Source of the DNA: Alphaproteobacteria bacterium | Lineage (GTDB): Bacteria; Pseudomonadota; Alphaproteobacteria; Rhizobiales; Xanthobacteraceae | Reading direction: 5' to 3' | Assembly (NCBI GenBank): GCA_005884685.1 | Contig: VBAH01000010.1 | Location: 1 to 32,772, forward strand | Length of the DNA: 32,772 nt | Shown: in pieces, positions 24,472-32,342 of the stretch | Position numbering within the stretch: position 1 is the stretch's first letter | How the letters are laid out: the number at the start of each line of letters is the position of its first letter | Translations under genes and position numbers: made by a program | Notes under the pieces: model-generated | What the model was told of the DNA's origin: nothing | Database searches by the model: none | What the model saw: only the letters and a program-made list of their open reading frames with translations

Positions 24472-24974
24472 TGACGAGGCGCACGATGTTGCTCGGTACC
24501 GCAGGGACGCTTGCCGCATTCTCTCTCTTTCGATGGAACTTGGCCATCAATGCGGCGCCTGCTGCCAAATTCGAGATCGAGAAAAGCGACGAGGAATGGC
24601 GCAAGTTGCTCACGCCGGCGCAGTACGACGTGCTGCGCAAGCACGGCACCGAGCGCGCCGGCACGAGCCCGCTCAACGCCGAGAAGCGCAAGGGTGCATT
24701 CGCGTGCGCCGGCTGCGACCTGCCGCTGTTCTCCTCCGACACGAAATACGAGAGCGGCACTGGCTGGCCGAGTTTCTGGCAGCCGCTGCCGGATGCGGTC
24801 GGCACCACCGTCGACAAGTCGTTCTTCATGACGCGCACCGAGGTACATTGCCGCCGCTGCGGTGGGCATCTCGGGCATGTGTTCGAGGACGGGCCGAAGC
24901 CGACGGGCTTGCGCTACTGCATGAACGGCGTGGCGCTGAAGTTCACGCCGGCGCCAGCGAGCGGGCCGGCATAG
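24468..24974 (+). CDS. msrB: Exported (Tat-like) methionine-R-sulfoxide reductase B
   Basis: MsrB reduces the R-epimer of methionine sulfoxide. The 168-residue precursor begins [20 protein letters not shown], a short signal with a twin-arginine motif that suggests folded, metal-loaded export. The mature domain has two zinc CxxC pairs (CAGC and CRRC), the SGTGWPSFW substrate motif, [12 protein letters not shown] and the catalytic Cys in RYCMNG. GAAGGAG lies 5 bp upstream. The start overlaps the msrA stop (ATGA-type), so the pair is translationally coupled and together handles both epimers in the envelope. Confidence 0.93.
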   Translation: MMTRRTMLLGTAGTLAAFSLFRWNLAINAAPAAKFEIEKSDEEWRKLLTPAQYDVLRKHGTERAGTSPLNAEKRKGAFACAGCDLPLFSSDTKYESGTGWPSFWQPLPDAVGTTVDKSFFMTRTEVHCRRCGGHLGHVFEDGPKPTGLRYCMNGVALKFTPAPASGPA

Positions 24975-24979
24975 CTCAG

Positions 24980-25110
24980 CTGTCATCCCGGCCAAGCGGC
25001 GCAAGGCGCCGCGCGACGGGACCGAGCAAACGCCGCCGTCGAGATCCGCGAGTCTCGTGAGGCCGGTGATTACCGGGTCCCGGGTCTCGCTTCACTCGCC
25101 CGGACGACAG
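24980..25110. repeat. Intergenic palindrome, GTCATCCCGG family
   Basis: Outer arms CTGTCATCCCGG at the left and CCCGGACGACAG at the right, the latter diverged, with internal GGTGATTACCGGGTCCCGG-type sequence. It lies between msrB and the promoter region of flgE and belongs with the other family members in this window. Confidence 0.7.
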
Positions 25111-25113
25111 TGG

Positions 25114-25145
25114 TGCCGCTGGGCAAAACCTGCCGCACTCGGCAA
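25114..25145. promoter_or_regulatory. Candidate FlbD-like activator site of the hook operon
   Basis: Two TGCCGC...GGCAA units are spaced head to tail (25114-25127 and 25131-25145), and together form GGGCAAAACCTGCCG (25121-25135). Inverted GGCA/TGCC elements upstream of sigma-54 promoters recall the ftr sites bound by FlbD in Caulobacter. The block lies about 75-95 bp before the sigma-54 site. The resemblance is from memory of the consensus and is tentative. Confidence 0.35.
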
Positions 25146-25209
25146 TTCCGCGCTGGCGCGCCGAGGCGGGTAGTCTTGCTAACCCATTGACCCGATGGCC
25201 AATCCACCC

Positions 25210-25224
25210 TGGCACGCTGCTTGC
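25210..25224 (+). promoter_or_regulatory. Sigma-54 (RpoN) promoter of flgE
   Basis: TGGCACGCTGCTTGC matches the -24/-12 consensus TGGCACG-N4-TTGC at every fixed position with exact spacing. It lies 61 bp before the flgE ATG. Confidence 0.85.
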
Positions 25225-25285
25225 GACGCCCTCGCCTGAACGTGCGGCCGCGCGAGCGGCGCTTCGATCAGGCTGGAGGTTGGTC

Positions 25286-27301
25286 ATGGGTATTTTCGGC
25301 GCACTCACCACCGCGGTGACCGGGCTTCGCGCGCAATCCTTCGCGCTCGAGAACATCTCGGGCAACATCGCGAACTCGCAGACGACCGCCTTCAAGCGCG
25401 TCGACACGAGCTTCATGGATCTGATCCCGGACAATCCACCCTCCAAGCAACTGGCCGGCACGGTCGTCGCCAACGCGCGCGCGACCAATACGGTGCAGGG
25501 CGATTTCCAGTCGGCCTCGATCGGCACCTTCATGGCGATCAACGGCGCCGGATTCTTCGTGGTGCAGAAGCCGGAAAGCTTCGTCGACGGCCGCCCGACC
25601 TTCAGCGGCAGCGACCTTTACACGCGGCGTGGCGATTTTCAGACGGATAAGGACGGCTTCCTGGTGAACGGTGCCGGGTATTACCTGATGGGCATTCCGG
25701 TCGACGCGAAGACCGGCAATCTCTCCGGCAGCGTGCCGGAGATGCTCAAATTCCAGAACGACTTCCTGCCCGCGCAGCCGACGACGCAAATCCAGTATCG
25801 CGCCAATCTCGCGAGCTATCCACTCACGCCGCACCACGATACGAATGTGCCGGGGTCCGAACTGATCGACCCAAAAACCTTCTCTGCCAATCCGGTCGCC
25901 GGCGCGCCGTCGCCGGCGAAGATCACCGGCTTCGGCGCGACGCTGCTCGCCGACGCGGACGCGCTCATCACCGGCACGCAGGTCCTGCCGGCGACCTTGA
26001 CGCAGACGGGCACCTTCATGCTCAACGGCGCCGCGGTCAACGTCACCGCCGGCATGACGCAGGCGCAGCTGCTCACCGCAATCAACACGGCGAATGCGGG
26101 CGGCCTGCCAGCCGGCATGAAGCCGGCCGTCATCACCGGCGGGCATCTGGTGCTCGAGAGCGTCGATGCCGACACGGCGATCACCATCAACAGCGCGAGC
26201 CCGCCGATGCTCGCGGAACTTGGGATTTCCACGGGGGTGGTCGATCCGACCAACCTGCTCACCCAAAGCGCGGTCGGCACCGGCCAGACGATGACGATCC
26301 AGGTCTCCAACGACACCACGAGCTTCGCGACATTGACCGTCCAGTTCGGCAATGGCGGCAGCAACGTCTCCACGTTGGCCGAGCTGCAGGCTGCGCTCGG
26401 CGGGCTTCTCGGCGGCACCGCCAACGTCGGCGCGAACGGCAATATCACCGTCACGGCGACCAATCTCGGCGACAAGATCCAGGTCGGCGGCACCGCGACC
26501 GCTACGAATTTCGGTATCCATACGCCGACCGCCTATTCGTCGAACCAGCAGGTGCTTGGCCTCGACTCGAGCGCCTTCATCGACCAGTCGATCGGCGGCG
26601 GCGCCATCACGGCTTATGATGCATCGGGTGCGCCGGTGAACATGCAGCTGCGCTGGGGCAAGGTCGATTCATCGAACCTCGGCGCGGGCCACACCGACAC
26701 CTGGAACCTGTTCTATCAAAAGGACAGCAACGCGACGGGCAACGAGGTCGCGTGGCAGAACGCCGGGGTGAACTACACGTTCGATCCGAACGGGCAGATG
26801 AACCCGCTGATCGCCAACACCACGCTTTCGAACGTGACGATCAACGGCGCGGCGCTCGGCACGATCCAGATCGTGCACGGCGCGGGCGGCATCACGCAGT
26901 TCTCCGACTCGAACGGCACCGCACAGGTGAACCTGATCCAGCAGGACGGCTTCCCGGCCGGCTCGCTGCAGACGATCTCGATCAGCGACAAGGGCCGCGT
27001 GGTCGGCACTTACTCGAACGGCCGCACGCTCGATCTTGCGGAGGTCACGCTCGCAAACTTTAACGGATCGAACCAGTTGAAGCGGCTCGACGGCGGCGCG
27101 TTTGCGGCGACGGACGAGTCCGGTTCCGCGGTGCTCGGCGCGCCGGGCAAGATCGTCGCCTCGTCGCTCGAAGGCTCCAACGTCGATATCGCGGACGAGT
27201 TCACCAAGCTGATCGTCACGCAGCAGGCCTACTCGGCCAATACCCGCGTCGTGACCACCAGCAATCAGATGGTGCAGGACGTCCTGAACATGCTGCGCTG
27301 A
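25286..27301 (+). CDS. flgE: Flagellar hook protein FlgE
   Basis: FlgE polymerises into the flexible hook outside the outer membrane. The start at 25286 has GGAGG 6 bp upstream; the protein has 671 residues, longer than enteric FlgE (about 400) but usual for this lineage. The N-terminal rod/hook motif is GIFGALTTAVTGLRAQSFALENISGNIANSQTTAFKR (residues 2-38), the FlgE-type region DLYTRRGDFQTDKDGFLVNGAGYYLMG follows, and the C-terminus is LEGSNVDIADEFTKLIVTQQ and following. The central repeats of Ile/Thr/Asn-rich beta sequence form the variable surface domains. A sigma-54 promoter drives it, and it heads the operon flgE-flgK-flgL. Confidence 0.93.
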   Translation: MGIFGALTTAVTGLRAQSFALENISGNIANSQTTAFKRVDTSFMDLIPDNPPSKQLAGTVVANARATNTVQGDFQSASIGTFMAINGAGFFVVQKPESFVDGRPTFSGSDLYTRRGDFQTDKDGFLVNGAGYYLMGIPVDAKTGNLSGSVPEMLKFQNDFLPAQPTTQIQYRANLASYPLTPHHDTNVPGSELIDPKTFSANPVAGAPSPAKITGFGATLLADADALITGTQVLPATLTQTGTFMLNGAAVNVTAGMTQAQLLTAINTANAGGLPAGMKPAVITGGHLVLESVDADTAITINSASPPMLAELGISTGVVDPTNLLTQSAVGTGQTMTIQVSNDTTSFATLTVQFGNGGSNVSTLAELQAALGGLLGGTANVGANGNITVTATNLGDKIQVGGTATATNFGIHTPTAYSSNQQVLGLDSSAFIDQSIGGGAITAYDASGAPVNMQLRWGKVDSSNLGAGHTDTWNLFYQKDSNATGNEVAWQNAGVNYTFDPNGQMNPLIANTTLSNVTINGAALGTIQIVHGAGGITQFSDSNGTAQVNLIQQDGFPAGSLQTISISDKGRVVGTYSNGRTLDLAEVTLANFNGSNQLKRLDGGAFAATDESGSAVLGAPGKIVASSLEGSNVDIADEFTKLIVTQQAYSANTRVVTTSNQMVQDVLNMLR

Positions 27302-27330
27302 TCGCGCGGCCTTAGCGTGGCGTAGGCAAC

Positions 27331-29202
27331 ATGGGTCTCGCACAAGCGCTCACCTCGGCCGTCGGCGGTTTGCGCGTCACGCAATCAGGCCTTGCGCTGG
27401 TCGCGAGCAACATCGCTAATGCGGAAACGCCGGGTTATGTGAAGAAGACCGCGGTGCAAGTCGCGGCCGCGTCCGGTGACGTCACAATCGGAGTCCGCCT
27501 CTCCTCGATCAACCGCGAGCTCGACCAATATTTACAGCGCCAGTTGCGCACGGAGACCTCCGGCGGCGCATATGCCAGCACGCGCACTGACTTCTTTCAG
27601 CGCCTGCAGGGCATCCTCGGGCAGCCCGGCGCCGACAATGCGCTCGAGACAGTGTTCAACAATTTCGTCTCTTCCGCGCAGGCGCTGTCGACCTCGCCGG
27701 ATTCGAGTGCCGCGCGCTATTCGCTGCTGACCGCCGGCCAGACGCTGGCGCAGCATCTCAACGGCATGACCGCCGACATCCAGGGGCTGCGCAGCGACGC
27801 CGAGCTCGGTCTTGCGGATGCGGTCAACCAGGTGAACAGCGCGATGCGCCAGATCGCGGCGATCAACCGCCAGCTCGGCCAGAGCAGCGTGCAGGACGCA
27901 ACCGCCGCAAGCCTGCAGGATCAGCGCGATTTCTACATCGATCAGCTCTCGCAGCTGATGGACATCAAGGTGGTCGCGACCGACCACGGCAAGGTCAACA
28001 TCTTTACCCGCTCCGGCACGCAGCTGGTCGGCGACCAGGCCTCGGTGATGACGTTCGACCCCAAGGGCTCGCTCGGCGCGACTGCCCTGTGGGATAGCGA
28101 TCCGGCCAAGCGCGGCACCGGCACGATCATGCTCGACTCAGGTTCCGGCAGCACGACCGATCTCATCGCAGCGAATGCGTTCGGCTCCGGCAAGATAGCA
28201 GCGCTCGTCGAGATGCGCGATCATGTGCTGGTCGATGCGCAGGCGCAGGTCGACCAGATCGCCGCCGGCATGTCGCGCGCGCTCTCCGATCGCACCGTCG
28301 CCGGCGCCGCCGTGACGGCTGGCGCACAGGCCGGCTTCGACGTCGACATCGGATCGCTGCTGGCCGGCAATACGATCAATCTCGCCTACACGGACACGGC
28401 GACCAATACGCAGCGTCAGGTCACGATCGTGCGGATCGACGATCCGGGTGCGCTGCCGCTGCCGCCGGGCGCAACGCCCAATCCCACCGACAAGGTCATC
28501 GGCGTCGATTTCTCCGGCGGCATGGCGGCGATCATTGCGCAGATCAATAGCGCGCTCGGTTCCAGCGGCCTGCAATTCTCCAACACCGGCGGCACGACGC
28601 TGCGTGTGCTCGATAGCGGCGCCGGCGGGCCGGTGAAGATCGATGCACTCTCCACGACGGTGACGACGAACGTCCTCACCAGCGGAAGCGCCGCGCTGCC
28701 GTTCTTTCTCGACGGCGCCAAACCGTATTCGGGAGCGCTCACCGCATTCGGCCCGCAGAGCCTGGGTTTTGCCGGCCGCATCACGATCAACCCGGCGCTT
28801 CTCACCGACCCCTCGCGCCTCGTCGTCTACCAGACTTCGCCGCTGACGGCGGCGGCCGATCCGACACGGCCGAATTTCCTGCTCAATCAGCTGACGCAGG
28901 GTATGCTCGATTTCGACCCGCAAGCCGGCGTGGGCACGGCGTCCGCGCCGTTCAGCGGATCGCTGCAATCTTACATCCGGCAGATGATCAGCCAGCAGGG
29001 CGAGGCCGCCGCGACGGCCGACAGCCTCAATCAAGGCCAGCAGGTCGTGGTCAGTTCGCTGCAGCAGCGCTACGCCGACAAGTCGAATGTCAGCATCGAC
29101 GAGGAAATGGCGAATCTGCTTAAGCTACAGACCGCCTACGGGGCGAACGCGCGTGTGCTCTCGGCCGTGCGTGACATGCTCGACCAGCTGCTGAAGTCGT
29201 GA
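27331..29202 (+). CDS. flgK: Flagellar hook-associated protein 1 FlgK
   Basis: FlgK forms the first junction ring between hook and filament. The 623-residue protein begins MGLAQALTSAVGGLRVTQSGLALVASNIANAETPGYVKK, the N-terminal motif of the family. It has the FlgK-specific helical region SSINRELDQYLQRQLRTETSGGAYASTR and ends SNVSIDEEMANLLKLQTAYGANARVLSAVRDMLDQLLKS. It lies 29 bp after flgE and 7 bp before flgL on the same strand, so the three are almost certainly one transcript from the sigma-54 promoter. No strong ribosome-binding site is seen, only a weak GTAGG. Confidence 0.93.
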   Translation: MGLAQALTSAVGGLRVTQSGLALVASNIANAETPGYVKKTAVQVAAASGDVTIGVRLSSINRELDQYLQRQLRTETSGGAYASTRTDFFQRLQGILGQPGADNALETVFNNFVSSAQALSTSPDSSAARYSLLTAGQTLAQHLNGMTADIQGLRSDAELGLADAVNQVNSAMRQIAAINRQLGQSSVQDATAASLQDQRDFYIDQLSQLMDIKVVATDHGKVNIFTRSGTQLVGDQASVMTFDPKGSLGATALWDSDPAKRGTGTIMLDSGSGSTTDLIAANAFGSGKIAALVEMRDHVLVDAQAQVDQIAAGMSRALSDRTVAGAAVTAGAQAGFDVDIGSLLAGNTINLAYTDTATNTQRQVTIVRIDDPGALPLPPGATPNPTDKVIGVDFSGGMAAIIAQINSALGSSGLQFSNTGGTTLRVLDSGAGGPVKIDALSTTVTTNVLTSGSAALPFFLDGAKPYSGALTAFGPQSLGFAGRITINPALLTDPSRLVVYQTSPLTAAADPTRPNFLLNQLTQGMLDFDPQAGVGTASAPFSGSLQSYIRQMISQQGEAAATADSLNQGQQVVVSSLQQRYADKSNVSIDEEMANLLKLQTAYGANARVLSAVRDMLDQLLKS

Positions 29203-29209
29203 GGCGAGC

Positions 29210-30700
29210 ATGATCACCGGCGTCGGCCCGCAATCTTCGCTGATCGTCAGCGCATTGGGGGACATGCGCTCCCAGCTCGATGATCTGCAGCGCCAGCTCG
29301 GCACGGGACAGAAGTCGACCACCTATGCGGGTCTCGGCATCGATCGCGGCCTGGCCGTCGGTCTGCAGGGTCAACTTTCCGCCATGACCGGCTACGCCGA
29401 TACGGTGACGCAAATCGGCGTGCGCATGAGCCTGCAGCAGACCTCGCTGACCCGCATCGCCGACATCGGCAGCGCCGTGAAGGGCGCGACGCTCACCCAA
29501 TTCAACATTGACGCCAGCGGGCAGACCGCGACACAGCGAACAGCCACCTCGCAACTCGACGAAATCCTCGGCCTGCTCAATACCCCGGCGGGCGACCGCT
29601 ATCTGTTCTCGGGGCGCGCCGGCGACACGCCGGCAACTGACACGCTCGACCACATCCTCAATGGCGACGGCGCCAAAGCGGGGCTGAAGCAAATCATTGC
29701 GGAGCGCAATCAGGCCGATCTCGGCGCGAGCGGCATGGGGCGGCTGGTGACTGGTGTTGCAGGATCGCAGGTCAATTTGGCGGAAGAGACGCCGCCCACC
29801 GTGTTCGGCTTGAAGCTCGCGAGCGTCAGCGCGCTCAATGGCGCGACCGTCACGGGCCCGACCGGATCGCCCGCGAGCATCAGCGTCAACTTGACCAGCA
29901 ATCCGAATCCGGGAGACGCGATCACGTTCGGCTTCAATCTGCCGGATGGCACCACCCAGCAGCTCACGCTGACGGCGACGAACTCTTCGCCGCCCGCGGC
30001 GGGCGAATTCACCATTGGCGCCACCGTGAACGCAACGGCGGCCAGCCTGCAGGCCTCGCTCACCACGGCAGTCCAGAAGCTCGCCGCGACCTCGCTGTCT
30101 GCGGCTTCGGCGATGGCGGCTGCCAACAATTTCTTCAATGTCGACGCGGGACAACCACCGATGCGGGTGGCGGGACCGCCGTTCGATACCGCGACCGCGC
30201 TGGTTGGCGGGACCGCGGCCAACACGGTGATCTGGTATACGGGCGAGATGGGCACGGACCCGGCGCGCGGCACCGCGGTCGCAAAGGTCGATGACGCGCT
30301 CACGGTCTCTTACGGCGCGCGCGCGAACGAGCAGGCGATCCGCTCGACCATCGCCAACATCGCGGTTTACGCCACGGCGACCTTCGCGGCGAGCGACCCG
30401 AACGCGAAGGATCGCTTCAGCGCGCTCAGCGAGCGCGTCGGCAACGCGCTCACTGCGCCGAACGGCCAACAGAAGATTCAAGACATTCAGGCTGAGCTTG
30501 CCTTCGCGCAGACTACCGTGAAAGACGCGACACAACGCCAGCAGCAACGCAAATTGATGTTGGAGAACCTCCTGCAAGGTATCGAGCAGGCGCCGCAGGA
30601 CCAGGTCGCGGCGCAGATTCTCGCGTTGCAAACGCGGCTGCAAGCATCGCTGCAGACGACGGCGGCGCTCTATAAATTAAGCATCATCAACTATCTTTAA
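29210..30700 (+). CDS. flgL: Flagellar hook-associated protein 3 FlgL
   Basis: FlgL forms the second hook-filament junction ring. The 496-residue protein is flagellin-like at its N-terminus (SSLIVSALGDMRSQLDDLQRQLGTGQKSTTYAGLGIDRGLAV) and at its C-terminus (IQAELAFAQTTVKDATQRQQQRKLMLENLLQGIEQ... ending LYKLSIINYL). Its centre is a variable beta domain. GAGG lies 5 bp upstream of the ATG at 29210. It is last in the flgE-flgK-flgL run; no clear terminator follows, only AT-rich DNA before the first flagellin. Confidence 0.9.
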   Translation: MITGVGPQSSLIVSALGDMRSQLDDLQRQLGTGQKSTTYAGLGIDRGLAVGLQGQLSAMTGYADTVTQIGVRMSLQQTSLTRIADIGSAVKGATLTQFNIDASGQTATQRTATSQLDEILGLLNTPAGDRYLFSGRAGDTPATDTLDHILNGDGAKAGLKQIIAERNQADLGASGMGRLVTGVAGSQVNLAEETPPTVFGLKLASVSALNGATVTGPTGSPASISVNLTSNPNPGDAITFGFNLPDGTTQQLTLTATNSSPPAAGEFTIGATVNATAASLQASLTTAVQKLAATSLSAASAMAAANNFFNVDAGQPPMRVAGPPFDTATALVGGTAANTVIWYTGEMGTDPARGTAVAKVDDALTVSYGARANEQAIRSTIANIAVYATATFAASDPNAKDRFSALSERVGNALTAPNGQQKIQDIQAELAFAQTTVKDATQRQQQRKLMLENLLQGIEQAPQDQVAAQILALQTRLQASLQTTAALYKLSIINYL

Positions 30701-30703
30701 CGC

Positions 30704-30739
30704 AATATTTTCCATAATATTTAACTGAATATTTTCCAT
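30704..30739. promoter_or_regulatory. Direct repeat AATATTTTCCAT upstream of flagellin 1
   Basis: Two exact copies of the 12-base word AATATTTTCCAT occupy 30704-30715 and 30728-30739, a 24-bp period, with ATAATATTTA between. They lie in an AT-rich stretch just after flgL. A helical-phase repeat of this kind suits a regulator site, but no known consensus is matched. Confidence 0.4.
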
Positions 30740-30829
30740 CATAAGTGATGATGGCAATGAAGGTTTGAGTTAACGTCGCACGCGACACCTATTCATTTTT
30801 TCTTATAAGTTCTGCTCGAAGGTATTACA

Positions 30830-30848
30830 ACCGATTTTCAGAATCGGT
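30830..30848 (+). promoter_or_regulatory. Leader hairpin of flagellin 1
   Basis: ACCGATT (30830-30836), a five-base loop and AATCGGT (30842-30848) form a 7-bp stem ending 14 bases before the AGGAAGG ribosome-binding site (30863-30869). In the mRNA it would sit in the 5' leader; FlbT is known to bind flagellin leaders in Caulobacter. That role is inference here. Confidence 0.45.
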
Positions 30849-30876
30849 CAATAGTTCACACCAGGAAGGTACGACA

Positions 30877-32043
30877 ATGTCTGGTATCGTTCTCTCGGCG
30901 TCAGTGCGTCAGAATTTGCTGTCGCTGCAGTCCACCGCGGATCTGCTCTCCACGACGCAGAACCGCCTCGCGACGGGCAAGAAGGTCAACACCGCCCTCG
31001 ACAACCCCACAAACTATTTCACCGCGGCCTCGCTCGACAGCCGCGCCAGCGACATCAACAACCTGCTCGATGGCATCGGTAACGGCGTGCAGGTCCTGCA
31101 GGCCGCCAACACCGGCATCACCTCGCTGCAGAAGCTGGTCGACACCGCGAAGTCGATCGCCAACCAGGTGCTGCAGACCACCGTCGGTTATTCGAGCAAG
31201 TCGACCGCAACCTCGGCCATCGCCCTCGGCGGCAACGCCGCAAACCTGGTCGATGGAACCGTCATCAAGAGCGGTGACATCCTTGCCATCGCGTCCACCG
31301 GTGGCGGCACGGCGACCAGCATCACCTTCGGCGCCAGCGAGTCGCTCGACCAGCTGAACACCACACTGGCTGCCAACAACCTGTCGGCCAGCATCGACAG
31401 CGCCGGCAAGCTCGTGATCACCACGACGAACGACGCCGCTTCGTCCTCGGTGGGCGCGATCACCTATACCAACACCGGCGGCGGCACGATCACGTTCGGC
31501 GCCGTGGCCGCTCCGGTTGCCGATGCGGCCTCGCAGGCCATCCGGTCCAACCTGGTGAGCCAGTACAACAACATCATCGCGCAGATCACCACCACCGCGC
31601 AGGATTCGTCCTTCAACGGCATCAACCTGCTGAACGGCGATAACCTGAAGCTGACCTTCAACGAAACCGGCAAGTCGACCCTCAGCATCACCGGCGTCAG
31701 CTACAACGCGACGGGCCTCGGCCTCGCCACGCTGGTTGCCGGGACGGACTTCAAGGACAACAACTCGGCGAACAAGGCTCTCGCGGCGCTGAGCTCCGCC
31801 AGCACCTCGCTGCGCACCGAAGCTTCGGCGCTCGGCTCGAACCTCTCGATCGTGCAGATCCGTCAGGATTTCTCCAAGAACCTGATCAACGTGCTGCAGA
31901 CCGGCTCGTCGAACCTGACGCTGGCCGACACCAACGAGGAAGCCGCCAACAGCCAGGCGCTGGCGACCCGCCAGTCGATCGCGGTCTCCGCGCTCGCGCT
32001 CGCCAACCAGTCGCAGCAGAGCGTGTTGCAGCTCCTGCGCTGA
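30877..32043 (+). CDS. Flagellin, copy 1
   Basis: The filament subunit, 388 residues. The start is fixed by AGGAAGG 7 bp upstream. The conserved N-terminal D0/D1 helices include SVRQNLLSLQSTADLL and NRLATGKKVNTALDNPTNYF; the C-terminal half includes IRQDFSKNLINVLQTGSSNLTLADTNEEAANSQAL and ends ANQSQQSVLQLLR. The middle (about 115-260) is a short beta domain. It has its own leader and a strong terminator, so it is a single-gene transcript. The first 430 bp are nearly identical to the next gene. No sigma-54 site could be recognised in its leader. Confidence 0.95.
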   Translation: MSGIVLSASVRQNLLSLQSTADLLSTTQNRLATGKKVNTALDNPTNYFTAASLDSRASDINNLLDGIGNGVQVLQAANTGITSLQKLVDTAKSIANQVLQTTVGYSSKSTATSAIALGGNAANLVDGTVIKSGDILAIASTGGGTATSITFGASESLDQLNTTLAANNLSASIDSAGKLVITTTNDAASSSVGAITYTNTGGGTITFGAVAAPVADAASQAIRSNLVSQYNNIIAQITTTAQDSSFNGINLLNGDNLKLTFNETGKSTLSITGVSYNATGLGLATLVAGTDFKDNNSANKALAALSSASTSLRTEASALGSNLSIVQIRQDFSKNLINVLQTGSSNLTLADTNEEAANSQALATRQSIAVSALALANQSQQSVLQLLR

Positions 32044-32067
32044 TACGCGGCAAAATCACGAACAAAG

Positions 32068-32094
32068 ACGGCGGGGTAGTCCCCGCCGTTTTTT
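32068..32094 (+). terminator. Factor-independent terminator of flagellin 1
   Basis: The stem ACGGCGGGG (32068-32076), loop TAGT, and CCCCGCCGT (32081-32089) are followed by TTTTTT. It starts 25 bp after the stop codon. Confidence 0.95.
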
Positions 32095-32262
32095 ATTGCG
32101 TGCATTCCATCCGGCTCGAGCAAGCGTAGTCAGAACGCTGATCGAAACATGCACTTGAGAGTGGTGCTCTTCTCGCAAATGCAAGGTGCGCTTCGCCCGT
32201 AACGTTAAATTAACTAATGAACTTAGAATCGCATTAACCGTAATTTAAAGCACCTCCCTGTA

Positions 32263-32291
32263 CAACTCGGAAATCAACGTGTCCCGAGTTG
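32263..32291 (+). promoter_or_regulatory. Leader hairpin of flagellin 2
   Basis: CAACTCGG (32263-32270) and CCGAGTTG (32284-32291) form an 8-bp stem with a 13-base loop about 36 bases before the ribosome-binding site; a smaller AAGCG/CGCTT hairpin follows. It occupies the place of the flagellin 1 leader hairpin, with a different sequence. Confidence 0.4.
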
Positions 32292-32342
32292 CGAAGCGTC
32301 GAGTCGCTTGCAGTCACAGTACCAATAGGAAGGGTGCGCAAA

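Noticed and set aside
32162-32176. Possible sigma-54 site TGGTGCTCTTCTCGC before flagellin 2
   Set aside because: The TGG and GC spacing is exact, but only 7 of 11 fixed positions fit and it is about 165 bp from the start codon. Too weak to call.
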